From Ancylothrix sp. D3o (GTDB taxonomy: Bacteria; Cyanobacteriota; Cyanobacteriia; Cyanobacteriales; Oscillatoriaceae), in the NCBI RefSeq assembly GCF_025370775.1, contig NZ_JAMXEX010000007.1, positions 62,001-126,000 of the forward strand: 64,000 nucleotides of DNA, read 5' to 3'. Positions 7,784-17,412 of the stretch are shown here, piece after piece. The position numbers and the translations under genes are program-made. How positions within the stretch are numbered: position 1 is the first letter of the stretch; each line of letters opens with the position of its first letter. The notes beneath the pieces were generated by a model, which had not been told where the DNA came from, searched no databases, and was given only the letters and a program-made list of their open reading frames with translations.

Positions 7784-10700
7784 TTACTCAATCCCCTCAA
7801 TCTTATCCTCAACCTCTTGATACAACTGGCGCAAACGGTCTAAATTATCATCCGTAGTTTCCCAATAACCACGACCATTTGCTTCCAACAAAGTCGTCAC
7901 CATCTTGCGGAAAGAATGAGGATTCAAATTCAGAAGACGCTTTTGCATCTCCTCATCCTTCATAAACGTATCATTCGCATCCTCATACACCCAATTATCA
8001 ACAGCACCGGCAGTCGCAGACCAACCCATCGTATTCACCAAGCGCTTAGAAAGTTCCCGCACACCTTCATAACCATGCGACAACATCCCCTCATACCACT
8101 TAGGATTCAAAAGCTTAGTCCGCGCATCCAAACGCACCGTTTCTGATAACGTCCGAATTTGAGCATTAGCAGTTGTTGTATCCGCCATATAAGACGCCGG
8201 CTTCTTCCCATCCCCACGCAAAGTCGCAATAAGTTTCGTAGGATCAGAATCATAATAATGGGAAACATCCGTCAAACTAATCTCAGAAGAATCCAAATTC
8301 TGGAACGTCACCTCAGCCGTTTTCAAACTTGATTCAAACAACTTGCGGCTTTCCTCAAATGTCCCCGGATTATCAGAAGAAAACGCAAAACCCTTGCGAG
8401 CCAAATACATATCCTGTAAATCTGACTCTTGTTCCCAAGTGCTATTTTCCACCGCCAAATTCACATTAGAAGAATACGAACCCGACGCATTAGAAAATAC
8501 CCGCGTTGCAGCTTGCCGTAAATTAATCCCCATCTCCTCAGCCTGCTTCATAGCGTGCTTACGGATAAAGTTCATTTCTAAAGGCTCATCCGCCTCCGCC
8601 GCCATCTTCACAGCCTTATCTAACAAAGCCATTTGATTGATAAACAAATCGCGGAAAACACCCGAACAATTAATCACCACATCAATGCGAGGCCGGCCTA
8701 ATTCTTCCAACGAAAGCAACTCAAGCTTATTCACCCGTCCCAAAGCATCCGGCACCGGCTTAACACCGATCATCCACATAATTTGAGCAAGCGATTCTCC
8801 GTAGGTTTTGATATTATCCGTACCCCACAAAACGCAAGCAATTGTCTCAGGATAATTCCCACCATTCTCATCACGTTGGCGAGTCAAAAGCCGGTCTACA
8901 ACAATCTTCGCAGACTTCACCGCCGCCGCCGTCGGAATTGATTGCGGATCTAAAGCATGAATATTTTTACCCGTCGGCAAAACATCAGGATTACGAATTG
9001 GATCGCCACCCGGCCCAGGTAAAACATACTCACCTTCTAAAGCCCGCAACATAGCCCCTAATTCGTTATCTGCACAAACCTGCTGCAAGCAGAATTCCAG
9101 ATACTCAAACAAAGGCTTAATTGCTTCCGCATCCACCTTTTTATAACCGGCCTCATGGAGCGCAGTAATCCAAGGTTCCTTTTTACCCATATTAAAGAAA
9201 TTGAGTTTAGAAACCAAAGAAACACGCCCATCAGCATCGGTTTGTTCCTTCACCAAAGCACCCACCGCCGCACGAGTTGTCAGGGTGATATTTTGCAGCA
9301 ATTCTACATCCGCAAGAATGCCTTTATCGCTGTTTTGATAAATCTCCTCAATATCGCGTCCTAAACTGTTGGCAATAATCCGAGGAAGCGCTAAAAGTTC
9401 GTCTTCTTGCCGGTCTAAAGCTGCAATATTTACCAGCGTTGCAATAGCTTCTTCTGCTGTTGGTGGTTTACCAATAACGTGCAACCCACAAGGCAACAAG
9501 CGAGATTCAATTTCCATCAACTTGCGATAGACAATGCCCACGATATTATCGCGTTCTTCGCTTGACATTTCGACGGCATCTTTTTCAGGCAAGGCGATAT
9601 CTTTGTCTAAATTCACCAACCGGCATTTATCCATAATTGTGTTCACAATTGGAATGCCGCGCCCGCTATCTTTCAATGTTTGATAGGAACCAATTAACTC
9701 ACTTAGCTCCTGCAACCCTTTGTATAAGCCTGCATTTTCTGCCGGTGGTGTCAGATAGCTGATGGTTTCCGCATAGCTACGGCGTTTAGCAATTGTTGCC
9801 TCACTTGGGTTATTGGCTGCGTAGTAATACAAGTTAGGGATATTGCCGATCAAATTATCTGGGTAGCAATCTCCAGACATCCCCATTTGTTTACCAGGCA
9901 TGAATTCGAGTGAGCCGTGTGTGCCAAAGTGTAACACTGCATCCGCACCCCAAATGCGCTCTAAATAAGTGTAATAAGCTGCAAAGCCATGATGGGGACT
10001 GGCAGAACGCGAGAACAACAAGCGCATCGGATCGCCTTCGTAGCCGAAGGTTGGCTGGACACCGATAAAGACATTGCCGAAGTGTTTGCCAAAGACAAGC
10101 AAGTTTTGCCCGTCGCTGTTGAGGTTGCCCGGCGGTGGCCCCCAGTTTTCGTAGAGGCGTTCGGCGTAGGGGGTGAGTTTTTCGTACTCCTCAACGCTCA
10201 TCCGGTAGGCAATATTCAACTCTGGGCTGCTGTATTGCGCTTGGGCGTCGTGGATGACTTCCTGCATCAAGGCTTCGGCGGACTCTGGCAACTCTGGGAC
10301 ATCGTAGCCGTTGCCTTTGAGGGCTTCCAACACTTTGTATATCGAGCCGAAAACGTCTAGGTAGGCGGCGGTTCCGACGTTGCCTTTGTCTGGCGGGAAG
10401 CTAAAAACGGTGATGGCAACTTTTTTATCTAATTTGGGTTTGCGCCGCAAATTGGCCCATTTGAGGGCGCGTTGAGCGATGGCTTCGATGCGATCTTGCA
10501 AGGCGATGGCTTTGCCGGTGGCGCCGTCACGTCCTGATAAAATGATCGGCTCGATGGCTCCGTCAAGTTCGGGAATGGCTATTTGGAGGGCAACTTGGAT
10601 CGGGTGTAAGCCGAGGTCGCTGTTTTCCCATTCTTCGGTGGTTTGGAAGACGAGGGGAAGGGCTACCATGTAGGGCCGGTTAAGGCGTTTGAGGGAGTCG

Positions 10701-11767
10701 ATGGCTTTGGGATGGTCTTGCCGGGCCGGCCCTCCTACGAGTGCAAAGCCGGTCAGGGAGACAACGCCATCAACAAGAGGCAAGGGGGCTACGCCTTTTG
10801 GCGCGACATCCCAGAAATAGGCATCAACCGGCTTAGAAAAATCTAAACCGCCGGCAAATACGGGGATGACTCTGGCTCCCATTGCTTCGAGTTCTTGTAC
10901 CATTGCCACATAGTGGGCATCGTCGCCGGTGACTAGGTGGGTGCGTTGCAGCACAAGGCCAATCGAAGGAGCGAGCGGGTCTTTGGCATCGGCAGAAATG
11001 TCTGAGCGGGAGTTGTGCCAGTTCAGGTATTCTTTGACGTCTTCAAACATTTTCGGGGCCAAGGGGTGCCAGATGCCCATGTCAGGATAGGTGACAGGAT
11101 CTTGGAACTTTACGGTTTGTTGGCCTTTGTAAACGTATTTATCGGCCAGCATCAGCAGGAAGTTTTCCAGGTTTTCGGAAGAACCGCCTAGCCAATACTG
11201 GAAACTGAGCATGAAGTTGCGGGCATCCTGGGCTTTATCGATGGGTAGATATTTCAGGACTTTGGGCAAGGTTTGCAGCAGCTTCAGCATTCCGTCTTGG
11301 AAGGAGCCGCCCGACTGCTCTTTGCGCTTCCGCATGAATTGGGCAATGGCGCTTTTTGATTGGCCCAGTTGCGCTAGGGAAAAGCTGCCCATTTTGTTTA
11401 AGCGCATGACTTGTGGCATGGAGGGGAAGACGACGGCGACATCAAGGTTGTCTCGATGGGGTTCGACGGCGGCCACAACTTTTTCGGCTAGGTCTTCGAT
11501 AAAAATTAGAGATGCTATGAAGACGTTGGCGGCGGCGATATCGCGCTTGAAGTCCTCTAGGTTTTCGGGGCTTCGCAGTTCTTCGATCAGGTAGCCAGAT
11601 ATTTCGATAGCTAGGTTGGGGTTGTTGGCGTTGATCGAGCGGACTGCTGCGGATAGGGCGCTTTGATACTGGGCTTCTAGCACGACATAGACCACCTTGA
11701 GTAGAGATCGACCGTTGATGTTTTCGGGCGCAATGTGTCGGATGGTGGGCTTGACGTGAGTGAACAT
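7784..11767 (-). CDS. chlH: Magnesium chelatase subunit H
   Basis: 1327 residues, full length for cyanobacterial ChlH. It binds protoporphyrin IX and, with ChlI and ChlD, inserts Mg2+ in the first committed step of chlorophyll synthesis. The CobN/Mg-chelatase signature is present throughout: [15 protein letters not shown] near residue 285, [20 protein letters not shown] near 565, [19 protein letters not shown] near 610, and a C-terminal block with [17 protein letters not shown]. The start ATG has AGGAG at optimal distance, and a strong terminator follows. No chlI/chlD is nearby. Base composition on the coding strand changes from C/A-rich in the 5' third to G/T-rich in the 3' third. No frame breaks. 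Confidence 0.98.
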   Translation of the reverse strand: MFTHVKPTIRHIAPENINGRSLLKVVYVVLEAQYQSALSAAVRSINANNPNLAIEISGYLIEELRSPENLEDFKRDIAAANVFIASLIFIEDLAEKVVAAVEPHRDNLDVAVVFPSMPQVMRLNKMGSFSLAQLGQSKSAIAQFMRKRKEQSGGSFQDGMLKLLQTLPKVLKYLPIDKAQDARNFMLSFQYWLGGSSENLENFLLMLADKYVYKGQQTVKFQDPVTYPDMGIWHPLAPKMFEDVKEYLNWHNSRSDISADAKDPLAPSIGLVLQRTHLVTGDDAHYVAMVQELEAMGARVIPVFAGGLDFSKPVDAYFWDVAPKGVAPLPLVDGVVSLTGFALVGGPARQDHPKAIDSLKRLNRPYMVALPLVFQTTEEWENSDLGLHPIQVALQIAIPELDGAIEPIILSGRDGATGKAIALQDRIEAIAQRALKWANLRRKPKLDKKVAITVFSFPPDKGNVGTAAYLDVFGSIYKVLEALKGNGYDVPELPESAEALMQEVIHDAQAQYSSPELNIAYRMSVEEYEKLTPYAERLYENWGPPPGNLNSDGQNLLVFGKHFGNVFIGVQPTFGYEGDPMRLLFSRSASPHHGFAAYYTYLERIWGADAVLHFGTHGSLEFMPGKQMGMSGDCYPDNLIGNIPNLYYYAANNPSEATIAKRRSYAETISYLTPPAENAGLYKGLQELSELIGSYQTLKDSGRGIPIVNTIMDKCRLVNLDKDIALPEKDAVEMSSEERDNIVGIVYRKLMEIESRLLPCGLHVIGKPPTAEEAIATLVNIAALDRQEDELLALPRIIANSLGRDIEEIYQNSDKGILADVELLQNITLTTRAAVGALVKEQTDADGRVSLVSKLNFFNMGKKEPWITALHEAGYKKVDAEAIKPLFEYLEFCLQQVCADNELGAMLRALEGEYVLPGPGGDPIRNPDVLPTGKNIHALDPQSIPTAAAVKSAKIVVDRLLTRQRDENGGNYPETIACVLWGTDNIKTYGESLAQIMWMIGVKPVPDALGRVNKLELLSLEELGRPRIDVVINCSGVFRDLFINQMALLDKAVKMAAEADEPLEMNFIRKHAMKQAEEMGINLRQAATRVFSNASGSYSSNVNLAVENSTWEQESDLQDMYLARKGFAFSSDNPGTFEESRKLFESSLKTAEVTFQNLDSSEISLTDVSHYYDSDPTKLIATLRGDGKKPASYMADTTTANAQIRTLSETVRLDARTKLLNPKWYEGMLSHGYEGVRELSKRLVNTMGWSATAGAVDNWVYEDANDTFMKDEEMQKRLLNLNPHSFRKMVTTLLEANGRGYWETTDDNLDRLRQLYQEVEDKIEGIE

Positions 11768-12063
11768 TCAGGTAGGCTCCTTTTGATGCGCGTTCTCTTG
11801 TCTTTGGATTTGTCGGCAGGATGAGGTTTTGTTTGGTCTTGGGGAAGGATGATGATAATGGATTAATCCGTTAATTTGGCCTTCCCTTTTGGCCTTTTTT
11901 TCTCAACCCTGACTTAGTGGCATATAGGTTTTTTTACCAGAAAATGCTGTCCAGATGGGGCTTTAACGGCTTTTCTGACACAATTCGATAAAAAACCCTG
12001 AAATAATAATTTACAAAACTTTACGAAATCTGCAAATAATTAATCATTATTTTGTTACAAGAT
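11768..12063. other. Intergenic region upstream of chlH
   Basis: No gene. Contains the perfect palindrome GGATTAATCC (11860-11869) about 95 bases upstream of the chlH start, a possible operator, and a GGCC-N9-GGCC stretch followed by seven T on the plus strand. Confidence 0.4.
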
Positions 12064-12546
12064 TTAACTTGACTTTTGTCTCCGCATTTGTTTTAAAATT
12101 TCTACAACTTTTTGATGGCCTTCTTGTGCGGCCCAAACAAGGGCGGTTTTTGTGGTGTTGTCTTTGGTGTCTAAGTCGGCGCCTTTTTCGAGTAATATTT
12201 GCACTACTTCGGGATGGCCGGCGGCGGCGGCACTGATGAGGGCGGTGGAGCCAAAGCTGGTTTGGGTGTTGATTTCGGCACCGGCTTCTAATAATTGTTT
12301 TACGATGTCAAGATGGCCGGCAAAGGCTGCTCCCATTAAGGCTGTCCAGCCGTCGGAGTCGGCGCTGTTAACGTCTGCACCGGCCTCAATTAAGATTTTA
12401 AGGATATCCAGATGGCCGGCTTCGGCGGCGGCGGTTAGGGCGTTTAAGCCGTCTGCGTTTTGTTCGCTGACATTGGCTCCGCCTTGCAATAAGGTTTCAA
12501 CTGCGGAAAGATTGCCGGTTTTTGCTGCTTCAATTAATTGGCTCAT
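12064..12546 (-). CDS. Ankyrin repeat protein
   Basis: 160 residues from ATG 12546 (MSQLIEAAKTGNLSAVETLL), preceded by AGGAG. Built of four and a half ankyrin repeats of 33 residues with the consensus DGxTALxxAAxxGHxDIVxxLLEAGADxN, for example DGLNALTAAAEAGHLDILK and DGWTALMGAAFAGHLDIVK. No other domain and no signal peptide, so a cytosolic protein-binding scaffold is likely. The partner is unknown. An in-frame ATG 24 bases upstream is less likely because it precedes the ribosome binding site. Confidence 0.92.
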   Translation of the reverse strand: MSQLIEAAKTGNLSAVETLLQGGANVSEQNADGLNALTAAAEAGHLDILKILIEAGADVNSADSDGWTALMGAAFAGHLDIVKQLLEAGAEINTQTSFGSTALISAAAAGHPEVVQILLEKGADLDTKDNTTKTALVWAAQEGHQKVVEILKQMRRQKSS

Positions 12547-12893
12547 TTTGCATTCTCCTCTACAAACCACAACCCAAGCAAAAATTAGGGTGATGAAGCC
12601 TATTTTCTCATTTTGAGGGCCGGTAAAAACTATCGAGATTTCTGCTGATCTTTCTTTTGGTGGATGCAGTACAGTCGGCCCCAGCTTTAATTTTATAAAA
12701 ATTGATTACAGAGTGCGTTTTTTGAGCTTGCCGGTGTTTAACTAGCCCAAACATTTTTATACCACTGTCGTCAAACGTAGGGAAGATTGATATTCCCTTT
12801 TTTTCTACGACTATACAAACTTTGACGTTTTTTCTCAGTCATCCTGTTGGGTAATTTTCAAGCAGTATCCTTAACTTTAAAAAGCAAAAAATA
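12547..12893. other. Divergent intergenic region with terminator-like hairpin
   Basis: No gene seen. Contains AGGGAA-N8-TTCCCT followed by seven T at 12779-12804 on the plus strand, flanked by CGTAG/CTACG, which could end a short RNA or attenuate the gene at 12894. Confidence 0.4.
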
Positions 12894-14909
12894 ATGTCGA
12901 AGCATCCTAATAAATTTATCGCCTTAAAATTTCTGCCTTCTTTGATGGTATTGGCATGGGCGGTAGTGTGGTATTTGCCAGGGGAAGCGAGGGCTGATTT
13001 TAAAGTAAAAAAAGCCAGAAACAGCAATGTTTTTGGTAATAATCTTTCAGCCAATCCAAACGTAGAAACAGAGCCAAAATTAAGTGGTAGCCCTACACCG
13101 AGCCCAAAAAAACAGCCATCGCAAGACTTGTTTAAAAAACCTCCCTTGACGCAACCGCCAAAATTACCTGGATTACGCGGGGATATTTTGAGAAGCCGGC
13201 CAACAATTTTAACCACAGCCCATCATTTACAGCAAGGAGAAGTTATTTCTAGTTTGCGCTATCGGCAATTTATTTTACCGGGGACTGATGCGGAAAATGG
13301 TTTGACAGGACAGCCTACTTTTGGATTTAGTTGGGGGATAACTGATAATTTAGAAATTACGGTCGATGCCCAAACTTTTGACAATTCCCAACCAGGAAAA
13401 CAAGGTGCTTTTTTAGCTAACCGAGCCAGCGCTGAAGGTAGCAGCAATTTCTTTCAACAATTTACTTTCCAAGCCAAACAAAGGTTATGGCAAAATTCCA
13501 CAGGAAATCAAGCTTTAAGCGCTGTATTGTCTGTGCCTACGGGTGTGCGTTATTACGAATTCATTGATCCTAGTAGCGGTGCATTGGTTGAGGGAAAAAA
13601 TAACGATAATTTGGTGGTTTCGGTGGAGTTGCCTTTTACGGTAGCAGAAAATCGATGGCAATTGACGCTATCTCCAAAACTGGTATTTTTTCCTGAAGAT
13701 AATGCTATGTATTACCGGCGGATGCCTATTGAGGATAGCGGCTCTTTTGGGCTAAATTTTGGGTTAGCAGGAGGCATCAGTTATGAAGTTAATCCTCGCC
13801 TGATTGTTTGGGGTGATATGTTTATTCCGCTGACGGGAAATAACACGATTAATCGAGATACGGGTTTCCCGGCCCGAAGTGTGGCTTTTAATGCCGGTTT
13901 GCGTTATTTAGTAAATCCTCGCTTGGCAACAGAGTTGTTTATTTCTAATGCTTTGGGAAACACTGGCCCGGCTTCAATTTTAACAGATCGAGAGAATATT
14001 GCTGTGGGGGCGGGGGTGATATTTTTACCTGGTTTTACGAGCGCAAACCGGCAATATCCTCGCAGTTTTAGCAGCCGGTTGCAACCTCCACCGGCATCGC
14101 TGGCAGGGTTTAGCTTTTTTGATGGGGGGACGGTGGCTCAAAATCAATTACTCCCGAACTTACAAGTCGGAAGTCAAGGGATTTTAACGGCGATTCGTTA
14201 CGGTTTGCTGGATGATTTGGAAGTGGGAATTTATATGGATTTAATTTCCGGGGAGGTAGATGAATCGGAGTTAGGTTTGAGTGGAAAAATTAGATTTTTG
14301 CATCAAGCGGATGGTGATTTATTTACGTTGAGTGGAGCTTTGAATTTTGGTAAAACTACGAATTCTTTCTCGAATTTTCTCAGCGGGAATCCCAACGAGT
14401 TAAGCGAACGTGGGTTAAAAGAAAGAGGGTTTAGTTTTACGAATGAAACTTGTTTAGATAATGGAGGTGAAATTGGAAATAATGGCGAGTGCTTTGTTAT
14501 TAGTTTGGCTTTTTCGCTGCATTACCAGTTTGAAAATGGCAGTGCAGTTTGGCTAACTCCGACGTTGGGTTTTGTGCAGCGTAATGGATTAGAAATTGCG
14601 GGGTTTAATTTGGGTGGTTCGGTGCTTTTGTCGCGGAATTTAAGTTTAATTGCGGAGGCTGGGCTTAATTTTACGGAGGGGAATGCTTTAATAGGAAATG
14701 AGCGGGAAAATGTGATTCCTTGGAGTCTGGGTTTGCGCTGGGATGCGGGTTCATTTTTGGGGAGTTCACCGGCGCTGGGAAATCTTGGGCCGCAAGTTGA
14801 GGTGTATTTAACAAATCGGGTGGGGTATTCTGTTTTTCAAAGTTTGAGAGTGCGGGAAGATAATTCGCTTGGGGTTGGATTTGGGTTAGTCTGGCCGGTG
14901 CAATTTTAA
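12894..14909 (+). CDS. Predicted outer-membrane beta-barrel protein
   Basis: 671 residues with a long signal peptide (hydrophobic FLPSLMVLAWAVVWYL, cleavage plausible after GEARA). A Pro/Lys-rich linker follows. The rest consists of alternating amphipathic strands with many Gly and aromatic residues, in two similar halves, each opening with a TxxxLQxGxxxxxLRY-like segment (GEVISSLRYRQF and GILTAIRYGLLDDLEVGIY). It ends in a C-terminal Phe (GLVWPVQF), the usual beta-barrel insertion signal. Not recognised as a named porin or TonB receptor. It probably resides in the outer membrane; substrate unknown. No strong ribosome binding site at the ATG. Confidence 0.7.
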   Translation: MSKHPNKFIALKFLPSLMVLAWAVVWYLPGEARADFKVKKARNSNVFGNNLSANPNVETEPKLSGSPTPSPKKQPSQDLFKKPPLTQPPKLPGLRGDILRSRPTILTTAHHLQQGEVISSLRYRQFILPGTDAENGLTGQPTFGFSWGITDNLEITVDAQTFDNSQPGKQGAFLANRASAEGSSNFFQQFTFQAKQRLWQNSTGNQALSAVLSVPTGVRYYEFIDPSSGALVEGKNNDNLVVSVELPFTVAENRWQLTLSPKLVFFPEDNAMYYRRMPIEDSGSFGLNFGLAGGISYEVNPRLIVWGDMFIPLTGNNTINRDTGFPARSVAFNAGLRYLVNPRLATELFISNALGNTGPASILTDRENIAVGAGVIFLPGFTSANRQYPRSFSSRLQPPPASLAGFSFFDGGTVAQNQLLPNLQVGSQGILTAIRYGLLDDLEVGIYMDLISGEVDESELGLSGKIRFLHQADGDLFTLSGALNFGKTTNSFSNFLSGNPNELSERGLKERGFSFTNETCLDNGGEIGNNGECFVISLAFSLHYQFENGSAVWLTPTLGFVQRNGLEIAGFNLGGSVLLSRNLSLIAEAGLNFTEGNALIGNERENVIPWSLGLRWDAGSFLGSSPALGNLGPQVEVYLTNRVGYSVFQSLRVREDNSLGVGFGLVWPVQF

Positions 14910-15104
14910 AGTGCAGTGACCGGCCTCCTTCTGGCCGCTGAGTTTTGCAAAACATCAGGCGAGAAAAAAAATTTTTGTAAATTTCGGGAATTGTTTAAGG
15001 GGCTGTTGGTTTAAATGATAGTAGGGATAAAATGAGGAATGAAACCTGCTTAAAATGTTCAATTTTTTTGATAATTAACTGGAAATTTTTACTAAGTTAC
15101 AGCC

Positions 15105-15446
15105 ATGAAAATTAAACCGATTGTGTTAGCGACGCTAACTAGCTTATCTTTAGCCGCCAGTTTTCCGACTCGGACTTTTGCTCAACCGCTTTCGGGTTGT
15201 ACAGCCCGACTGGTTTCTGAGGATCGAGACGCACAAATTAACGTGCGGGAAGGCCCAGGAAGACAATATCGTTCTCCTCACTATGGTGTGGTGGGGGATG
15301 AGGTGATTATTTTACAAGGAGGCAGCCGAGAAGGTTTTGCGATAGAAGAAGATAGAAACAGTATGCTTTGGGTAAAAGTTGAGTTTCCTAATAGTGGCGC
15401 TAGAGGTTGGGTTCGCCGGGATTTTGTGAGCCGGATTTCTTGTTAA
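15105..15446 (+). CDS. Secreted SH3-like domain protein
   Basis: 113 residues: signal peptide (MKIKPIVLATLTSLSLAASF, cleavage after TFAQ), then a compact SH3b-like domain with INVREGPGRQYRSPHYGVVG and MLWVKVEFPNSGARGWVRRD, the usual bacterial SH3 pattern of NVREGPG and GWVxRD. Two cysteines (near 32 and at the C-terminus) could form a disulfide. SH3b domains typically bind peptidoglycan or peptides in the periplasm. Followed by a strong terminator, so it is monocistronic. Confidence 0.82.
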   Translation: MKIKPIVLATLTSLSLAASFPTRTFAQPLSGCTARLVSEDRDAQINVREGPGRQYRSPHYGVVGDEVIILQGGSREGFAIEEDRNSMLWVKVEFPNSGARGWVRRDFVSRISC

Positions 15447-15474
15447 AGTTGAGGACAATAACAAAGGGATTTAT

Positions 15475-15519
15475 AAAAAAAAAGGCAGTTATTACAACAT
15501 TAATAACTGCCTTTTTTTG
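15475..15519 (+). terminator. Strong rho-independent terminator
   Basis: Long perfect stem AAAAAGGCAGTTATTA / TAATAACTGCCTTTTT with a CAACAT loop and T-run. The A-run on the other side would let it work on both strands. Confidence 0.92.
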
Positions 15520-15599
15520 TCTGTTTAGACTATTTGTGGCTGGTGGAGATCAATAAATCTTGTATTTGGCCGGCATCTTGTGAATAAAAAAAGCGAGAT

Positions 15600-15743
15600 T
15601 TAGTTGCACTGGTTGGCTGCTTTTGGAGGGTTTTTGCTAAAAATAGCAATAAAGACACCCGCTAAAAACAGTGAAAGTGTGAGGCCGATTTTTAAAAAGG
15701 CTGTCATTTCTCCAGCCAAGGATTGATGATGAGTTGAGCGCAT
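15600..15743 (-). CDS. Small single-pass membrane protein (47 aa)
   Basis: 47 residues beginning MRSTHHQSLAGEMTAF, with one hydrophobic helix (IGLTLSLFLAGVFIAIF, residues 19-35) and a polar tail. AGAGGA lies 7 bases before the ATG, a good ribosome binding site. The size recalls single-helix photosystem or cytochrome subunits, but no PsbX, PetM, PsbN or HLIP motif matches. It converges on the SH3-protein gene and could use the bidirectional terminator. Confidence 0.6.
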   Translation of the reverse strand: MRSTHHQSLAGEMTAFLKIGLTLSLFLAGVFIAIFSKNPPKAANQCN

Positions 15744-15822
15744 AAGTTTATCCTCTTTATTGTCGAGATTGCTGAAAGAGAATGAGCAATTTTTTCTGAG
15801 GTTTGACCGAGTGTTTTTCCAA

Positions 15823-15925
15823 TGAGCTTTACAGTTGCTTTATATAATATACCGTTTTCTTCGGAAAATTTAGCTCATTGTCGGCTCACTTTTCCGATGC
15901 ACTTGGTAGTTCAGTTTACGGCTCA
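15823..15925. promoter_or_regulatory. Phased (A/G)GCTCA motif cluster
   Basis: AGCTCA at 15872, GGCTCA at 15883 and 15920, a weaker AGTTCA at 15908, and an inverted TGAGCT at 15823. The first pair, spaced 11 bases, matches the start of the array at 18590 in 15 of 17 positions. No credible gene lies between 15744 and 16232; an open frame at 15822-16037 has random composition. Confidence 0.5.
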
Positions 15926-16158
15926 GCATGGGCTTTACCGGATCAAAGGGGATAAATATTTAATTTTTTATATAAAATATATTTTTTCCTTGCTGCGGGC
16001 TAACTTTTTATTAAAACTTGTCTGCGCCTGTTCGTAAGGATTGCGTTCTATAAGAAGTCGGCTTTTTTAAAGTTTTGATAAAGATTATTCTGATTTATTC
16101 TTAAGTTTGTCTTTTGGTTTGCCACGAGACAGACTGTGGATTTTCCAGAAACCAAGGG

Positions 16159-16164
16159 TATAAT
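16159..16164 (+). promoter_or_regulatory. -10 element for the radical SAM gene
   Basis: TATAAT about 69 bases before the ATG at 16233. The -35 is weak. Confidence 0.4.
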
Positions 16165-16232
16165 AGACCCAGACGGTTGTTGAGAGTAAATCTCTCTCTA
16201 AGTTTCAAGAAAATAAAACTCAGCAGAAAGCT

Positions 16233-17318
16233 ATGCTAGAAACCATACGTCCGAGAACTTTACGTTTAGAAGCTTCAACACACTGTCAGCTAAAATGTCC
16301 GGCTTGCGAAACCACGCAAGGTATTACGAAAGAAAAATTAGGCTCTGGCTTTTTAAAACTGGAAGACTTTAAAAAAATCGTTGATGAAAATCCCTGGATA
16401 GCGCATATAGAATTATCGAACTGGGGGGAAATTTTTTTAAATCCTGATATTATCGGCATTATGGAATATGCCTATGAAAAAAATGTGGCGCTGACTGCGA
16501 GCAATGGTGCTAACTTAAATACGGTAAAACCGGCAGTTTTGGAAGCAATTGTGAAATACAAGTTTCGCCACATCAATTGTTCGATTGATGGAGCCTCGCA
16601 AGAGATTTATCAAATGTACCGGGTGAATGGAAATTTTGATCGGGTGATTGAAAATGTGAAAACGATCAACCAGTATAAAAAAGAATACGGAACTGAATTT
16701 CCTTTTTTAAACTGGCAATTTGTGATTTTTGGCCACAATGAGCATGAATTAGAAACAGCGCAAGAAATGGCGCAAAGCTTGAATATGAAATTTAAACCCA
16801 AATTATCTTGGGATGAAAAAATATCGCCGGTAAAAAATGCTGAGTTGGTAAAACGAATCACCAAGTTAAATGCAGCCTCACGCAGTGAATATTACGAAAA
16901 AAACGAAACCGGCTATATGCAAAAACCAATTTGTGGTCAGCTTTGGACCGGCCCCCAAATCAACTGGGACGGACGGATTTTAGGCTGTTGCTTCAATCAA
17001 TGGGGTGATTTTGGCAATGCTTTTGAATCGGGGCTTGAGTCGGGTTTAAATAATGAAAAAATTAACTATGCTCGACAAATGCTTTTAGGGAAAGCAGAAC
17101 CACAAGAAGGAATTCCTTGCACGACTTGCGGACATTATAAAAGAATGCAAGAAAAGGAAAATTGGTTAAGTGAAAGCGAAGTTGGACAAACCAAGGCACC
17201 GTTTTATAAAAAATTGGCGTACCGTTTGGGATTGGGAAGATTGGCAATTTATATAACAAATCATTCACGTTTGGGAGAAAAGATATTTCTGAAATATTTT
17301 AATCCTCTGACAAGGTAA
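16233..17318 (+). CDS. Radical SAM/SPASM domain protein
   Basis: 361 residues. The radical-SAM cluster motif is C18-QLK-C22-PA-C25 (CxxxCxxC), followed by LSNWGEIFLNPD (GGE-like SAM-binding strand) and INCSIDGASQEIYQMYR, the barrel strand typical of SPASM enzymes. The C-terminal auxiliary cluster region has CGQLWTGPQINWDGRILGCC and CTTCGHYKR. Such enzymes modify peptides or carry out sugar and cofactor chemistry with 5'-deoxyadenosyl radicals. No RiPP precursor or transporter is adjacent; the convergent neighbour is a beta-solenoid-like protein. The substrate is unknown. Confidence 0.88.
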   Translation: MLETIRPRTLRLEASTHCQLKCPACETTQGITKEKLGSGFLKLEDFKKIVDENPWIAHIELSNWGEIFLNPDIIGIMEYAYEKNVALTASNGANLNTVKPAVLEAIVKYKFRHINCSIDGASQEIYQMYRVNGNFDRVIENVKTINQYKKEYGTEFPFLNWQFVIFGHNEHELETAQEMAQSLNMKFKPKLSWDEKISPVKNAELVKRITKLNAASRSEYYEKNETGYMQKPICGQLWTGPQINWDGRILGCCFNQWGDFGNAFESGLESGLNNEKINYARQMLLGKAEPQEGIPCTTCGHYKRMQEKENWLSESEVGQTKAPFYKKLAYRLGLGRLAIYITNHSRLGEKIFLKYFNPLTR

Positions 17319-17330
17319 AGATTTAAACCT

Positions 17331-17363
17331 GGGAAAGGCTGTGAAGAAAATTTAGCCTTTCCC
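17331..17363. terminator. Bidirectional hairpin between convergent genes
   Basis: Perfect 10-bp arms GGGAAAGGCT / AGCCTTTCCC with a 13-base loop, midway between the stops at 17318 and 17413. There is no T-run, so termination would be weak or protein-dependent. Confidence 0.55.
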
Positions 17364-17412
17364 ATCCAGTATGCCTATGTATAGGGAATTTTAGGATTTT
17401 CAGGCATGAGGC

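Noticed and set aside
15822-16037. 71-codon plus-strand open frame
   Set aside because: Random-looking composition, no ribosome binding site, and it overlaps the GGCTCA motif cluster.
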